From: Aquisalimonas sp. 2447
GTDB lineage: Bacteria; Pseudomonadota; Gammaproteobacteria; Nitrococcales; Aquisalimonadaceae
DNA: 64,000 bases
Assembly: GCF_012044895.1 (NCBI RefSeq)
Contig: NZ_CP050695.1
Location: 1,642,501-1,706,500 of the forward strand
Direction of reading: 5' to 3'
The notes beneath the pieces were generated by a model. The model made no database searches. It was not told the DNA's origin and saw only the letters and a list, made by a program, of their open reading frames with translations. Positions 44,923 through 54,244 of the stretch are shown in pieces (the stretch's first letter is position 1; the number at the start of each line of letters is the position of its first letter). A program made the position numbers and the translations under genes.

Positions 44923-47091
44923 TCAGTCCGTGTGGAACGTCTCGCCGTTGGACGCCATGCGCTCCAGGATGGGTGCCGGCGCGAACCGCTCGCCGTGCTT
45001 GCCCTGGAGTTCCCGCAGGCGCTCCACCGTTTCCTTGATGCCGCGGGCGTCCATGTAGCGGAACGGGCCGCCGCGGAAGGGCGGAAAACCGATGCCGAAG
45101 ACGGCACCGATGTCACCGTCGCGCAGGGTGCGGATCACCCCCTCGTCCCAGCAGCGGGCCGCCTCGTTGACCATCAGCAGCAGGGTGCGGTCGATGATGT
45201 CGTCCGCCGGGGCCTGGTTGCTCGGGTCGACGCCCAGCAACGAATAGACGCTCTCATCCACCTCCTTGTCGCCGCCCTTTTTCTTCTTGCCGCCGTACTT
45301 GTAGAAGCCTTTCTCGCTCTTCTTGCCGTAGCGGCCGTCCTCGATCATCCGGTTCGCCTCCGCCACGGGCTTCATGCGGTCACCGAAGGCCTCGTGGAGG
45401 ATCGGGGCGACCTTGGCCGTGACGTCCAGGCCCACCTCGTCCAGCAGCGCGAACGGCCCCACCGGGAAGCCGAAGTTGAGCATGGTCTCGTCGATGCGAT
45501 CGATGGGCACGCCCTCGCTGAGCATGTGGCAGGCCTCGTTGATGTAGGGTGCCAGGATGCGGTTGACGTAGAAGCCGGCCCCGTCCTTGACCACGATCAC
45601 CGTCTTGCCCTGCTTGCGGCCGACGTCGACCGTGGTGGCGATCACCTCCGGATCGGTGTGCTCGGTGGCGATCACCTCCAGCAGGGGCATCTTCTCCACC
45701 GGGGAGAAGTAATGCATGCCGATGACGTTGTGCGGGCGCTCGGCCCCTTCGGCAATGCGGGTGATGGGGATCGACGACGTATTGGTGGCGAAAATGGTCC
45801 GTTCACCGCCGTGGGTTTCCACGTCCCGGACCATGCGGTGCTTGAGGTCCAGATCCTCGAAGACCGCCTCGATGGCCATGTCGATGCCGTTGAAGCCGCT
45901 GTAGTCCAGCGTGGGTGTGACCCGGTTGAGCTGCACGTCGGCTTCGAAGGGCGTCAGGCTGCGGCGTTTGACCTTTGCCTGGATCTCGCCGTTGATGTGC
46001 TGCATGCCCTTGTTCAGGCCTTCCACTCTGACGTCCTTGAGCCGCACGGGCAGTTCGGCCTTGTTGGTGATGACGAAGGCAATGCCGGCACCCATGAGCC
46101 CGGCGCCGAGTACGGCGACGCGACGGACCGGGCGCGGTTCAACGTCGGCCTCCGTACCGGTGTCCTTCTTCATCGCCGTGGTAGCGAAATAGATGCTCAT
46201 GAGCTGACGCGCCTGGGGCGTCATGGCAAGTTCACCGAAGCGCTTTGCCTCCAGCTCCAGGCCCTTCTCCACGCCTTGGTGAATGCCGGCCTCGACGCAT
46301 TCGATGATCCGGGGCAGGGCGGGGTAATTGCCGCGCGTGCGCTTCTGCGCCTGCTTGCGGGCCTGGTCGAAGACGATGCGTCGGCCGATGGGGTTGCCTT
46401 CCAGCAGCGTGTCCATCCAGCTCCGACGTCGCTTGTTGCCGCGCTGTTTCTCTTGGAGCTCCTTGACCCGCTTCACCGCGGCATCCTCCAGGATGGGAGC
46501 CGGAACCACGTCATCCACCAGGCCCATGCGCCGGGCCTTGGCCGGGACGATCTGCTTGCCGGTGAGCGCCATGTCCAGCGCCGCCTGGATGCCCACCTGA
46601 CGCGGCAGGCGCTGCGTCCCGCCGCTGCCCGGGAGAAGGCCGAGCATGACTTCCGGCACACCGAGGGCGGTCTTGTTGCTGTCGGTGCACACCCGGCCGT
46701 GGCAGGCCAGGGCGAGTTCCAGGCCGCCACCCAGGCAGCTGCCGTCGATGGCGGCCACCACGGGCACCCGGAAGTTGGCGATGCGGTCCATGAAGGCCTG
46801 GCCGGCGCGAGAGAGTTCGGTGACCTCGGCGGCACTGGTGCAGCTGCGGAGCATGTCGATATCGGCACCGGCGATGAACGAGCCGGGCTTGCCGCTGATA
46901 AAGATCACGCCCTTGAGGCCGTCATCCTTGTCCAGGGTATCGGCGCACTGAACCGCCTCTTCCATGAGCGCCCGGTTGAGTACGTTCTGGCTCTCCCCGG
47001 GAAGGTCGATGGTGACCACGGCGATGCCGTCGTCGCGCCGGTTGATGGAGAAGATGGTCATGTTATTGGTTTCCGCCGTTGCCGTTGCCAT
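44923..47091 (-). CDS. fadJ: Fatty-acid oxidation complex alpha subunit (FadJ type)
   Basis: A 722-residue bifunctional enzyme. The N-terminal enoyl-CoA hydratase domain has FIAGADIDML, the oxyanion segment DGSCLGGGLELALACHGRV and PEVMLGLLPGSGGTQRLPR. The 3-hydroxyacyl-CoA dehydrogenase part begins RRVAVLGAGLMGAGIAFV and has ANTSSIPITRIAEG and IGMHYFSPVEKMPLLEV, the catalytic His/Glu region. It works with FadI in beta-oxidation. fadI lies upstream and overlaps by one base (TAATG). Probably under control of the GntR protein encoded divergently. Confidence 0.93.
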   Translation of the reverse strand: MATATAETNNMTIFSINRRDDGIAVVTIDLPGESQNVLNRALMEEAVQCADTLDKDDGLKGVIFISGKPGSFIAGADIDMLRSCTSAAEVTELSRAGQAFMDRIANFRVPVVAAIDGSCLGGGLELALACHGRVCTDSNKTALGVPEVMLGLLPGSGGTQRLPRQVGIQAALDMALTGKQIVPAKARRMGLVDDVVPAPILEDAAVKRVKELQEKQRGNKRRRSWMDTLLEGNPIGRRIVFDQARKQAQKRTRGNYPALPRIIECVEAGIHQGVEKGLELEAKRFGELAMTPQARQLMSIYFATTAMKKDTGTEADVEPRPVRRVAVLGAGLMGAGIAFVITNKAELPVRLKDVRVEGLNKGMQHINGEIQAKVKRRSLTPFEADVQLNRVTPTLDYSGFNGIDMAIEAVFEDLDLKHRMVRDVETHGGERTIFATNTSSIPITRIAEGAERPHNVIGMHYFSPVEKMPLLEVIATEHTDPEVIATTVDVGRKQGKTVIVVKDGAGFYVNRILAPYINEACHMLSEGVPIDRIDETMLNFGFPVGPFALLDEVGLDVTAKVAPILHEAFGDRMKPVAEANRMIEDGRYGKKSEKGFYKYGGKKKKGGDKEVDESVYSLLGVDPSNQAPADDIIDRTLLLMVNEAARCWDEGVIRTLRDGDIGAVFGIGFPPFRGGPFRYMDARGIKETVERLRELQGKHGERFAPAPILERMASNGETFHTD

Positions 47092-48407
47092 TACGCTACC
47101 TCCAGAACCATTGCCGCACCCAGGCCGCCGGCCGCGCAGGCAGTGGTCAGCGCGAGCCCGCCGCCGCGGCGCCGCAGTTCGTTGAGGGTCTGGGTGATCA
47201 TGCGGCCGCCGGTAGCAGCGAAGGGGTGGCCGTAGGCGATGGAACCGCCGAGCACGTTGAAGCGGTCCCAGTCGATTTCACCGATGGCCTCGTCCCGGCC
47301 CAGGACGTCGCGGGCGAAGTGCCGTGACGGCCAGTTCTTGATGTTGGCCAGCGTCTGCGCCGCGAAGGCTTCGTGGACGTCCACCAGATCCATGTCCCGC
47401 AGGGTCAGGCCGGCGCGGTCCAGGGCCATGGGCGTGACATAGGACGGCCCCATGAGAGCGTCGTTGAATGGATCAATGGCGGCGAACGCCGACGCGCGGA
47501 TGAAGCCCAGGGGTTCATAGCCCAGTTCCCGGGCACGGCTCTCCTTCATCAGCACCAGGGTACTGGCACCGTCGGTGAGCGGCGTACTGTTGGCTGGCGT
47601 GACCGTGCCGTGCTTGCGGTCGAAGGCCGGCCGCAGCTGTGCGAGCTTCTCCAGGCTGGAGTCGCCGCGCACGTTATTGTCCCGCTGCAGCGGCTCACCG
47701 CTATAGGGCGGGATGAACGCGGTCATGACCTCGTCGTCGAGCTTGCCGTCGTCCCAGGCGCGTGCCGCCAGCTGGTGGGAGCGCAGGGTGAATTCATCCT
47801 GCTCCTGGCGGGTGATGCCGTGATTCTTGGCCATCTGCTCGGCAATCTCGCCCATGCCGAGATTGGTGGAGTAGTCCTTGACCGCCGGCGGGTTGGGTGC
47901 CAGATCTCGCGGCCGGATGCCTTTGAACAGCTTCAGCTTTTCACCCAGCGTCTTTGCCTTGGTGGTACGGATCAGGGCCCTGGACAGCTTTTTGCCGAAC
48001 TGGATCGGTAGCACCGAAGTAGAGTCCGCGCCGCCGGCCATGCCGACCTCGATCTCGCCCAGGCGGATGGCGTTGGCGATGTCGGCGGTGGACTGGAAAC
48101 TGGTGGCGCAGGCGCGGGAGACGCTGTATGCGTCTGTTTTCGGGCTCATGCCGGAGCCCAGTAACACCTCCCGCGCCGGGTTGGGTGCTTCCGGCATCAC
48201 GCCCACCTGGCCGTAGACGAAGCGCTCCACCAGGGCGGGGTCCAGGTCCAGGCGCGCCAGCAACTCGGTGGTCACCATGGTGCCCAACTGAATGGCGTTC
48301 AGATCCCGGAATGCCGTGAGCTGACGGGCGAACGGGGTGCGCAGGCCGGCGACAACCGCGACACGGTCTCCGGGCTGCGCCGCTTGGCTCTTGTTCTGCT
48401 TGGCCAC
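47091..48407 (-). CDS. fadI: Acetyl-CoA C-acyltransferase FadI
   Basis: A 438-residue thiolase forming acetyl-CoA and a shortened acyl-CoA. The active cysteine is in [12 protein letters not shown] (near residue 96), the catalytic His in [17 protein letters not shown] and the second Cys in [12 protein letters not shown]. The GTG at 48407 is chosen: AGGAGG lies five bases upstream and the resulting length agrees with FadI; the frame stays open further but without a signal. Upstream are TGTCAACA repeats shared with the divergent GntR gene. Confidence 0.94.
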   Translation of the reverse strand: MAKQNKSQAAQPGDRVAVVAGLRTPFARQLTAFRDLNAIQLGTMVTTELLARLDLDPALVERFVYGQVGVMPEAPNPAREVLLGSGMSPKTDAYSVSRACATSFQSTADIANAIRLGEIEVGMAGGADSTSVLPIQFGKKLSRALIRTTKAKTLGEKLKLFKGIRPRDLAPNPPAVKDYSTNLGMGEIAEQMAKNHGITRQEQDEFTLRSHQLAARAWDDGKLDDEVMTAFIPPYSGEPLQRDNNVRGDSSLEKLAQLRPAFDRKHGTVTPANSTPLTDGASTLVLMKESRARELGYEPLGFIRASAFAAIDPFNDALMGPSYVTPMALDRAGLTLRDMDLVDVHEAFAAQTLANIKNWPSRHFARDVLGRDEAIGEIDWDRFNVLGGSIAYGHPFAATGGRMITQTLNELRRRGGGLALTTACAAGGLGAAMVLEVA

Positions 48408-48442
48408 GATTGCCTCCTGGCTCGGTCGTGATTCACTGTTTT

Positions 48443-48512
48443 GTGTCAACAATTCTCCATCAAGAACAATAATTGTCAACATAAGTAGGTGTGGGGTTAG
48501 AATTGTTGACAC
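48443..48512. promoter_or_regulatory. Operator cluster between fadI and the GntR gene
   Basis: GTGTCAACAATTCT at 48443-48456 and AGAATTGTTGACAC at 48499-48512 are exact inverted copies of 14 bases. A third copy of the core, TTGTCAACAT, lies at 48474-48482. The A/T-rich region also must hold both divergent promoters. The most likely ligand is the FCD-type GntR protein encoded at 48541. Confidence 0.65.
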
Positions 48513-48540
48513 TTATTGGTATGTCGAGGCTGACAGGTCC

Positions 48541-49224
48541 ATGACTGTGGAAGCGGTGGGACACGGTGACGGGGGTGAAGCCAACCTTTCGGTGACTCTG
48601 GCCGGGAGTCTGGGTGAGCGCATCATCCGCGGCGAGTTGGCACCGGGGACGCGTCTTCTGGAAGTGCAGCTGGCCCGTGAACTCGGTGTCAGCCGAGGCC
48701 CGTTACGGGAGGCGTTGCGGGTGCTCGAGCGGCAGCGGCTGGTCCGCATTCTGCCGCGCCGGGGTGCCATGGTGACGCAACTCGGTTCGGATGAAGTGCG
48801 TTGCCTGTATCAGGTGGTCACGCCGCTGTTCCAGACCCTGGCTCGCAGTGTGGCCGAGCGCTGGTCACCGGAGAGCCTCCCGGGGCTCTACACGGTGGTG
48901 GAGCAGATGGTTGCCTGCGCCGAGCGCGGTGATGCAGAGGCCTACTTCGAGTACAATTTCGCCTTCGCCCGGGCGTGTTCGCCCATTGTTGCCAACCCGT
49001 TGCTGCAGGAACTGCTGGCGGACCTGGAACCGGGGCTGCGGCGGGTGCTGTACCTGTCACGTCGTCACCGTGCGGCCGCCGTGGACCAGCACCTGATGGT
49101 CATGCGCCGCCTGATGCGGGCAGTCATGGATCGTGAGGCCGATCATGCCGCCGCGGCCATTGCTGACCTGGGTGCTCTGGAACTGCAACTGGCTCTGGCC
49201 AGCTTTCCTCCGGAGTCACGCTAG
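48541..49224 (+). CDS. GntR-family regulator with FCD domain
   Basis: A 227-residue regulator. The winged helix is in the N-terminal part: GSLGERIIRGELAPGTRLLE, then LARELGVSRGPLREALRVLERQRLV, the GntR recognition segment. The C-terminal helices form an FCD domain (FNFAFARACSPIVANPLLQELL and so on), which often binds carboxylates with a metal. Being divergent from fadIJ and sharing TGTCAACA repeats, it probably regulates beta-oxidation. The ATG at 48541 is the first after the operator cluster. Confidence 0.9.
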   Translation: MTVEAVGHGDGGEANLSVTLAGSLGERIIRGELAPGTRLLEVQLARELGVSRGPLREALRVLERQRLVRILPRRGAMVTQLGSDEVRCLYQVVTPLFQTLARSVAERWSPESLPGLYTVVEQMVACAERGDAEAYFEYNFAFARACSPIVANPLLQELLADLEPGLRRVLYLSRRHRAAAVDQHLMVMRRLMRAVMDREADHAAAAIADLGALELQLALASFPPESR

Positions 49225-49259
49225 AAAGTTGCGGCCTCAACAGCCTGCCAAGGAGGCTC

Positions 49260-50123
49260 GTGCGCCTGGAAATCCGTCATCTCACCCTGATCCAGCTCCA
49301 CCTGGGCATTCTGCTTCTGGGTGGTACGGCCCTGTTCTCCAGGATCATTCCCCTGCCGGCGCTGGATATCACCGTTTGGCGCAGCCTGTTTGCGGCGCTG
49401 GCCATCACCCTGTTGCTGCTGGCGACCCGCTCACGGATCCGCCTGGCGACGGGCCGTGAGTATCTGCTGGTTGTCGGGCTTGGTCTGCTGTTCGCCGTGC
49501 ATTGGGCGACCTACTTCCATGCCATGCAGGTCTCCAGCGTGGCGGTAGGGATCGTGGCGCTGTTCACGTTTCCCGTGATTACCGTCTTCCTCGAGCCATT
49601 CTTTCACGGCCAGCGTGTCCGTGGCGCGGACCTGCTGGGTGCCGCCGCCGTGGTTGTGGGGGTCTATCTGATGGTGCCGGAATTCTCCCTGGACAATACC
49701 GTGACTCAGGGGGTGCTCTGGGGGCTGCTGTCGGCGTTGATGTACGCCCTGCGCAATGTGATTCAGCGCCACCATTTCTACCGCTATCCGGGCAAAGTGG
49801 CCATGTTCTACCAGGTCCTGGTGGTGCTGGCGGTGACGGCACCCTTTCTCTCGCCGGCCTCGTTCCACGGAGAGGTGGATGTCTGGCTTCTTCTGGTGCT
49901 GCTGGGCGTGGTGTTCACGGCGCTGCCGCACACCCTGTTTGCCAATGCCCTGAGGCATCACAGCGCGGTCTCAGTGAGCCTGATCAACTGTCTGCAGGTG
50001 GTCTATGCAACGGTGCTCGCCGCCCTCGTCTTGTCGGAATTGCCCGGCTCCAGCACAATCACGGGCGGAGCACTGATTGTCGCCGCGGCGGCGTTTGAAT
50101 CAGTGCGCTCGGCCAAGCGGTAA
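49260..50123 (+). CDS. EamA/DMT-family transporter
   Basis: A 287-residue membrane protein of the drug/metabolite transporter superfamily with ten predicted helices in two EamA halves. Internal cues are ITVWRSLFAALAITLLLL, YFHAMQVSSVAVGIVALFTFPV (end of half one) and NALRHHSAVSVSLINCLQVVYA in half two. The substrate is unknown. A GTG start at 49260 follows the GntR gene by 35 bases with AAGGAGG in front, so the genes may be co-transcribed. Confidence 0.88.
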   Translation: MRLEIRHLTLIQLHLGILLLGGTALFSRIIPLPALDITVWRSLFAALAITLLLLATRSRIRLATGREYLLVVGLGLLFAVHWATYFHAMQVSSVAVGIVALFTFPVITVFLEPFFHGQRVRGADLLGAAAVVVGVYLMVPEFSLDNTVTQGVLWGLLSALMYALRNVIQRHHFYRYPGKVAMFYQVLVVLAVTAPFLSPASFHGEVDVWLLLVLLGVVFTALPHTLFANALRHHSAVSVSLINCLQVVYATVLAALVLSELPGSSTITGGALIVAAAAFESVRSAKR

Positions 50124-50141
50124 TACAGGCGCCTTTTTGAC

Positions 50142-50567
50142 ATGAACGATCTGGAAACCATCCCCGCGGAACTGCTGCGAAAGCTGGTCGATGCCTCCAA
50201 CGATGGCATTGTCATCGCGGAGCAGGAGGGCGAGGACAACGTGCTGATCTACGTCAATCCCGCTTTCGAGCGGTTGACTGGATTCAGTGCCGAGGAAATC
50301 CTCTATCAGGACTGCCGCTTTCTGCAGGCCGACGACCGGGATCAGGAGGCGCTGGACGAGATCCGTGCCGCCATCCGCGACGGACGGGCCAGTCGTCAGA
50401 TCCTGCGGAACTATCGCAAGGACGGTTCCATGTTCTGGAATGAGCTCAGCATCACGCCGGTCTACAACGATCGCGACCAGCTCACTTACTACATCGGTAT
50501 CCAGAAGGACGTCACGGTGCAGAAGGAACTTGAGCAGCGCCTGGCTGCGATGGAAGACGGGGATTAG
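50142..50567 (+). CDS. Short LOV blue-light photoreceptor
   Basis: A 141-residue protein that is one LOV/PAS domain with short helical ends. The adduct-forming cysteine is in ILYQDCRFLQ (Cys58). The FMN-binding Asn and Gln residues are in LRNYRKDG (Asn90), FWNELSITPV (Asn100) and YYIGIQKDV (Gln121). This is very close to the short LOV proteins of Pseudomonas putida (PpSB1/PpSB2), which also have YQDCRFLQ. Such proteins have no effector domain and dimerise through terminal helices. It follows the EamA gene by 18 bases; no light-related gene is near. Confidence 0.92.
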   Translation: MNDLETIPAELLRKLVDASNDGIVIAEQEGEDNVLIYVNPAFERLTGFSAEEILYQDCRFLQADDRDQEALDEIRAAIRDGRASRQILRNYRKDGSMFWNELSITPVYNDRDQLTYYIGIQKDVTVQKELEQRLAAMEDGD

Positions 50568-50628
50568 GCCATAAGACTAGCGCGGCGCGGCACATCGCGT
50601 GCCGCACCGGCTGCAGTTCCTCAAGGGG

Positions 50629-51072
50629 CTACCAGCGCTTGTAGGGCAGGAACTTGCCGTTCAGCGTCAGGACCACGCGGTCACCCTTCGGATCCTCCTG
50701 CTTGTCCACGTCCATGGTGAAGTCGATGGCGCTCATGATGCCGTCGCCGAACTTCTCCTGGATCACTTCCTTGAGGGTCTCGCCGTAGACCATGACCACC
50801 TCATTGAGGCGGTAGACCAGCGGGTCGGTGACCATGGTTTCGTAGCGCTGACCCTTGTTGGGATACGCCTGCAGTGCCTGCGTTGTGTCGTCGGACAGGT
50901 CCAGGGCGCTGGCCAGCGCTTTGGCCTGGTCGGCCAACAGGCTGTTCTCGCCCAGGCAGGCGGAGCAGATGAATACCGGCGACATGCCGGTGGCCTCACC
51001 CAGCTGCTCCCAGCTCAGGCCCTTACGGCGCTTGGCTTCGAGAATGGTTTCACGCATGGCGTGCTTGTCCAT
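50629..51072 (-). CDS. cynS: Cyanate hydratase (cyanase)
   Basis: A 147-residue decameric enzyme converting cyanate and bicarbonate to ammonia and CO2. The N-terminal HTH-like domain begins METILEAK-like (MRETILEAKRRKGLSWEQ), and the catalytic residues lie in PLVYRLNEVVMVYGETLKEV (Arg, Glu) and GIMSAIDFTMDV (Ser). The C-terminus GKFLPYKRW is typical. It is the last gene of the transporter operon, 30 bases after the ATPase. It gives the best clue to the transported substrate. Confidence 0.97.
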   Translation of the reverse strand: MDKHAMRETILEAKRRKGLSWEQLGEATGMSPVFICSACLGENSLLADQAKALASALDLSDDTTQALQAYPNKGQRYETMVTDPLVYRLNEVVMVYGETLKEVIQEKFGDGIMSAIDFTMDVDKQEDPKGDRVVLTLNGKFLPYKRW

Positions 51073-51102
51073 GATGCTCTCCTTTGTCGTGTGGGTTGCG
51101 AA

Positions 51103-51969
51103 TCAGCCGTTGGCGACGGCCTTCGGCTGGACCGTTGCGGTTTCCTGGTCGCCTTCGCTGCTGGCAACGTACTCGCCCTGCAGCTCCTTGGAGCGACGGA
51201 CGAGGAAGTCCACCAGGTGGTTGCGGGTTTCGTAGTAGCCGTCCTGGCGGACCAGCGTCTCGCGCTTGCGCGGTCGCGGAATCGGAACTTCCACCGCTTC
51301 CGCCACCTGGGCGTGGGGGCCGTTGGTCATGAGCAGGATGCGGTCCGAGAGCAGAATCGCCTCGTCCACGTCGTGGGTGATCATGAACACGGTCTGCTTG
51401 GTCTTTGTACAGATCTTCAGCAGTTCGTCCTGGATGCTGCCGCGGGTCAGGGCGTCCAGGGCTCCGAAGGGCTCGTCCATGAGCAGCATCTTCGGCTCGA
51501 TTGCAAACGCGCGGGCGATGCCCACCCGCTGTTTCATGCCGCCCGAGAGCTCTGAAGGGCGCTTGTGCTCCGAGCCCTTGAGGCCCACCAGCTCGATGTA
51601 CTTCATGGCGTGCTCGCGGACTGCTTCCTTGGACCAGCCCGGCCACTTGGATTTGACGGCGAAAGTTACATTGGACAGGGCCGATTTCCACGGCAGCAGA
51701 CTGTGGTTCTGGAAGATGACACCGCGGTCCAGACTGGTGCCCTGGACTTCCTTGCCATCCATGAACACGTAGCCGTCGGTGGACTCGTCCAGCCCCGCCA
51801 TGACGTTGAGGATGGTGGATTTGCCGCAGCCGGAATGGCCGATGACACAGACGAACTCGCCCTTGTCGATGCCGAAGTTGACGTTCTCGAACACCGTCAG
51901 CGGCTCCTGGCCACGGGGCCCCGGGAACGCCTTTTTCAGGTTTTCCACGTACAGGAAGGGTTTGGTCAT
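51103..51969 (-). CDS. Nitrate/cyanate-type ABC transporter ATPase
   Basis: A 288-residue ATPase of the NrtD/CynD/SsuB family. Walker A GHSGCGKST, Q-loop VIFQNHSLLPWKSALSNV, signature LSGGMKQRVGIARA, Walker B MLLMDEPFGALD and switch ITHDVDEA are seen. The C-terminus RRSKELQGEY is like that of nitrate transporter ATPases. It follows the permease by 10 bases. Co-transcription with cynS suggests cyanate import. Confidence 0.92.
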   Translation of the reverse strand: MTKPFLYVENLKKAFPGPRGQEPLTVFENVNFGIDKGEFVCVIGHSGCGKSTILNVMAGLDESTDGYVFMDGKEVQGTSLDRGVIFQNHSLLPWKSALSNVTFAVKSKWPGWSKEAVREHAMKYIELVGLKGSEHKRPSELSGGMKQRVGIARAFAIEPKMLLMDEPFGALDALTRGSIQDELLKICTKTKQTVFMITHDVDEAILLSDRILLMTNGPHAQVAEAVEVPIPRPRKRETLVRQDGYYETRNHLVDFLVRRSKELQGEYVASSEGDQETATVQPKAVANG

Positions 51970-51979
51970 GATCTCTACC

Positions 51980-52819
51980 TCAGGTGTCGTACTGGACCAT
52001 GCGTGTGGCCGCCGCGAGGATGCTGTCCAGAATCATCCCGACAACGCCGATCATCAGGATCGAGAAGATGACGGCGGTGATATCCAGGTTGTTCCACTCG
52101 TTCCAGATGTAGTAGCCGATGCCGCTGCCGCCCACGAGCATCTCCGCAGCAACGATGACCAGCCACGAGATGCCGATGGCGATGCGCATGCCCGTGAGAA
52201 TGGTCGGTGCCGCTGCCGGGAGAATCACGGCAAAGGCCGTTTTCAGCGATGAGAGCTCCAGGGTTCTGGCGACGTTGCGCAGATCCTTCGACACCCCGGC
52301 GACACCGAAGGCGGTATTCAACAACACCGGCCAGATGGAGCAGATGAAGATCACGAAGATCGACGACGCCCCGGAGTCCCGGATCAGGAACAGCGCCAGA
52401 GGCATCCAGGCCAGCGGCGAAATGGGCCGCAGAATCTGGATGTACGGGTTGAGGGCCTTGTACATGATCGGCGACATGCCGATGAGAAAGCCCAGCGGGA
52501 TCGCCACCAGCAGCGCCATGGAGTAACCCGCGAACACGCGGCCTACGGAATGGGCCAGCTGAACGCCGATGCCCATGTCGTTACTGCCGGCCACGTAGAA
52601 CGGGTCACTGAGCTCCGTGATGGCGTGGCTGATGATCGCCGACGGCGCCGGGATGCGGGAACCACCGCCACTGCCCCCGGTGAGCTGCTCGTACTCGCTC
52701 AGTTCCTGATCGCCCATGGGCACGATGGCCCCTTCAATGCTCCATTCCCAGGCACCAAGGAGAACGATGAGAAGGGCGACGCTGAGCAGCGCCGCCTTGA
52801 GATTTTCGCTGGTCAGCAT
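51980..52819 (-). CDS. Nitrate/cyanate-type ABC transporter permease
   Basis: A 279-residue inner-membrane permease with six predicted helices. The BPD-type EAA loop is in EVARTLELS-like sequence (LRNVARTLELSSLKTAFAVILPAAAPTILTG) and the NrtB-like stretch GISWLVIVAAEMLVGGSGIGYYIWNEW is typical for nitrate/cyanate/taurine systems. It begins three bases after the binding-protein gene and lies ten bases before the ATPase gene. Confidence 0.92.
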   Translation of the reverse strand: MLTSENLKAALLSVALLIVLLGAWEWSIEGAIVPMGDQELSEYEQLTGGSGGGSRIPAPSAIISHAITELSDPFYVAGSNDMGIGVQLAHSVGRVFAGYSMALLVAIPLGFLIGMSPIMYKALNPYIQILRPISPLAWMPLALFLIRDSGASSIFVIFICSIWPVLLNTAFGVAGVSKDLRNVARTLELSSLKTAFAVILPAAAPTILTGMRIAIGISWLVIVAAEMLVGGSGIGYYIWNEWNNLDITAVIFSILMIGVVGMILDSILAAATRMVQYDT

Positions 52820-52822
52820 GGA

Positions 52823-54244
52823 TCAGGACCTCCGGATCTCGAAGCTGTCCACATAGGCTTCCGGCTCTTCGGGATCGAAGTCCTTGCCCATGATGGTGTG
52901 AGACTTGTAGGTCACATCCGGCGCCTCGTAACCGAGTTCGCGCATGATCTTGCCGCAGTCGGTGGCCAGGTAGACGTCTTCAGCAACGCCCTTGTAATCA
53001 ACATCGCCGTCGATGTAGCCCCAGCGCTTCATCTGCGTGAGGATCCAGACACCCATGGAGTGCCAGGGGAAGGGATCGAAATCGATGCGGTCCGGCTCGT
53101 TCTTCACCTCGCCGAGACCGTCCGCATAGCGACCGGTGAGCACCTGTTCCACCACCGAGGTGGGCTGGTTGAGATAGTTGCGCCCCGAGATCGCCTCCGC
53201 GATTTCCGCCCGGTTGTCGTGGTTCGACGAGTAGTGGGTGGCATCCACGATGGCCTTGAACAGGGCGCCGAAGCTGTTGGGCGCCTCTTCCGCGAACTGC
53301 CGACTGGTGCTGAACGCGCAGCACGGGTGGCCGTCCCAGATCTCCTTGGTGAGCATGTGAATGAAGCCCACCTCGTCCCAGACCGCGCGCTGGTTGAAGG
53401 GGTCCGGCGCCAGGTACCCGTCCACGTTGCCCGCCTGCAGGTTGGCGACCATCTCGGGTGGCGGCAGCACGCGGATGGAGATGTCGTTGTCCGGATCCAG
53501 GCCATGCTCGGCCACGTAGTAGCGCAGCAGGAAGTTGTGCATGGAGTACTCGAAGGGCACGGCAAAGGTGAAGCCCTTCCAGTCCTTGGGGTCGCGCTTG
53601 TCCTTGTGGTCCATGCGCAGGGTGATCGCCTGGCCGTTGATGTTCTCCACGGCCGGCATCAGGAAGGGCATGGAACTGGAGCCGGCACCCATGGTGATGG
53701 CCAGCGGCATGGGCGTGAGCATGTGCGCGGCGTCATGTTCCATGTTCATGGAGTTGTCGCGTACCACCGCCCAGCCGGCTTCCCGGCGGACGTCCACGTT
53801 CAGCCCGTAGCGCTCATAGAAGCCCATGGGGTGGGCCATAATGATGGGCGTGGCGCAGGTGATGGGAATGAAACCGATACTGAGGTCCTTCTTCTCGGGT
53901 TCACCCAGATCATCCTTGAGCATAGCCTTGGCCGCTTCCAGCGGGAACATGGAGCCGAGAGCGGCGGCGAACGTGCCGGTGCCCATCATCTTCAGCACCT
54001 GCCGGCGACTGGGGTCATGATGGGCAAACAGGGCCCGCACCACCGCGCTCTCGATGAGCCGGTCCATCAGCTTTTCGCGGTCATCGGGGACATCGGTGGC
54101 CGCGTGCTGATGGGCATGGGTGGGGTCGCCCTTGGCCTCGTCGGCGGCCGTGGTCGCCGGCTGGCAGCTCGTGCAGGAGCAGCCGGCGCCGTGGCGCAGA
54201 TCGGTGTCGGGGTCGAAAGGATTACCCAGGGATTTGAAGCTCAT
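52823..54244 (-). CDS. NrtA/CynA-type ABC substrate-binding protein, Tat substrate
   Basis: A 473-residue binding protein of the CmpA/NrtA family. The first 75 residues form an unusual extension with a cysteine cluster (GAGCSCTSCQP) and His-rich text before a twin-arginine motif SRRQVLKMMGTGTFAAALG (about residues 79-97). The ligand domain follows (IGFIPITCATPIIMAHPMGF, NLQAGNVDGYLAPDPFNQRA). The long form with a folded cofactor or Cys cluster may explain Tat export. It is the first transporter gene and lies 20 bases behind a strong terminator hairpin (54265-54310), so it is under antitermination control. Confidence 0.88.
   Translation of the reverse strand: MSFKSLGNPFDPDTDLRHGAGCSCTSCQPATTAADEAKGDPTHAHQHAATDVPDDREKLMDRLIESAVVRALFAHHDPSRRQVLKMMGTGTFAAALGSMFPLEAAKAMLKDDLGEPEKKDLSIGFIPITCATPIIMAHPMGFYERYGLNVDVRREAGWAVVRDNSMNMEHDAAHMLTPMPLAITMGAGSSSMPFLMPAVENINGQAITLRMDHKDKRDPKDWKGFTFAVPFEYSMHNFLLRYYVAEHGLDPDNDISIRVLPPPEMVANLQAGNVDGYLAPDPFNQRAVWDEVGFIHMLTKEIWDGHPCCAFSTSRQFAEEAPNSFGALFKAIVDATHYSSNHDNRAEIAEAISGRNYLNQPTSVVEQVLTGRYADGLGEVKNEPDRIDFDPFPWHSMGVWILTQMKRWGYIDGDVDYKGVAEDVYLATDCGKIMRELGYEAPDVTYKSHTIMGKDFDPEEPEAYVDSFEIRRS

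Noticed and set aside
44878-47235. Plus-strand open frame of 785 codons opposite fadJ
   Set aside because: It is the antisense of a clear fadJ gene; long antisense frames are common in GC-rich DNA, and its protein has no recognisable motif.
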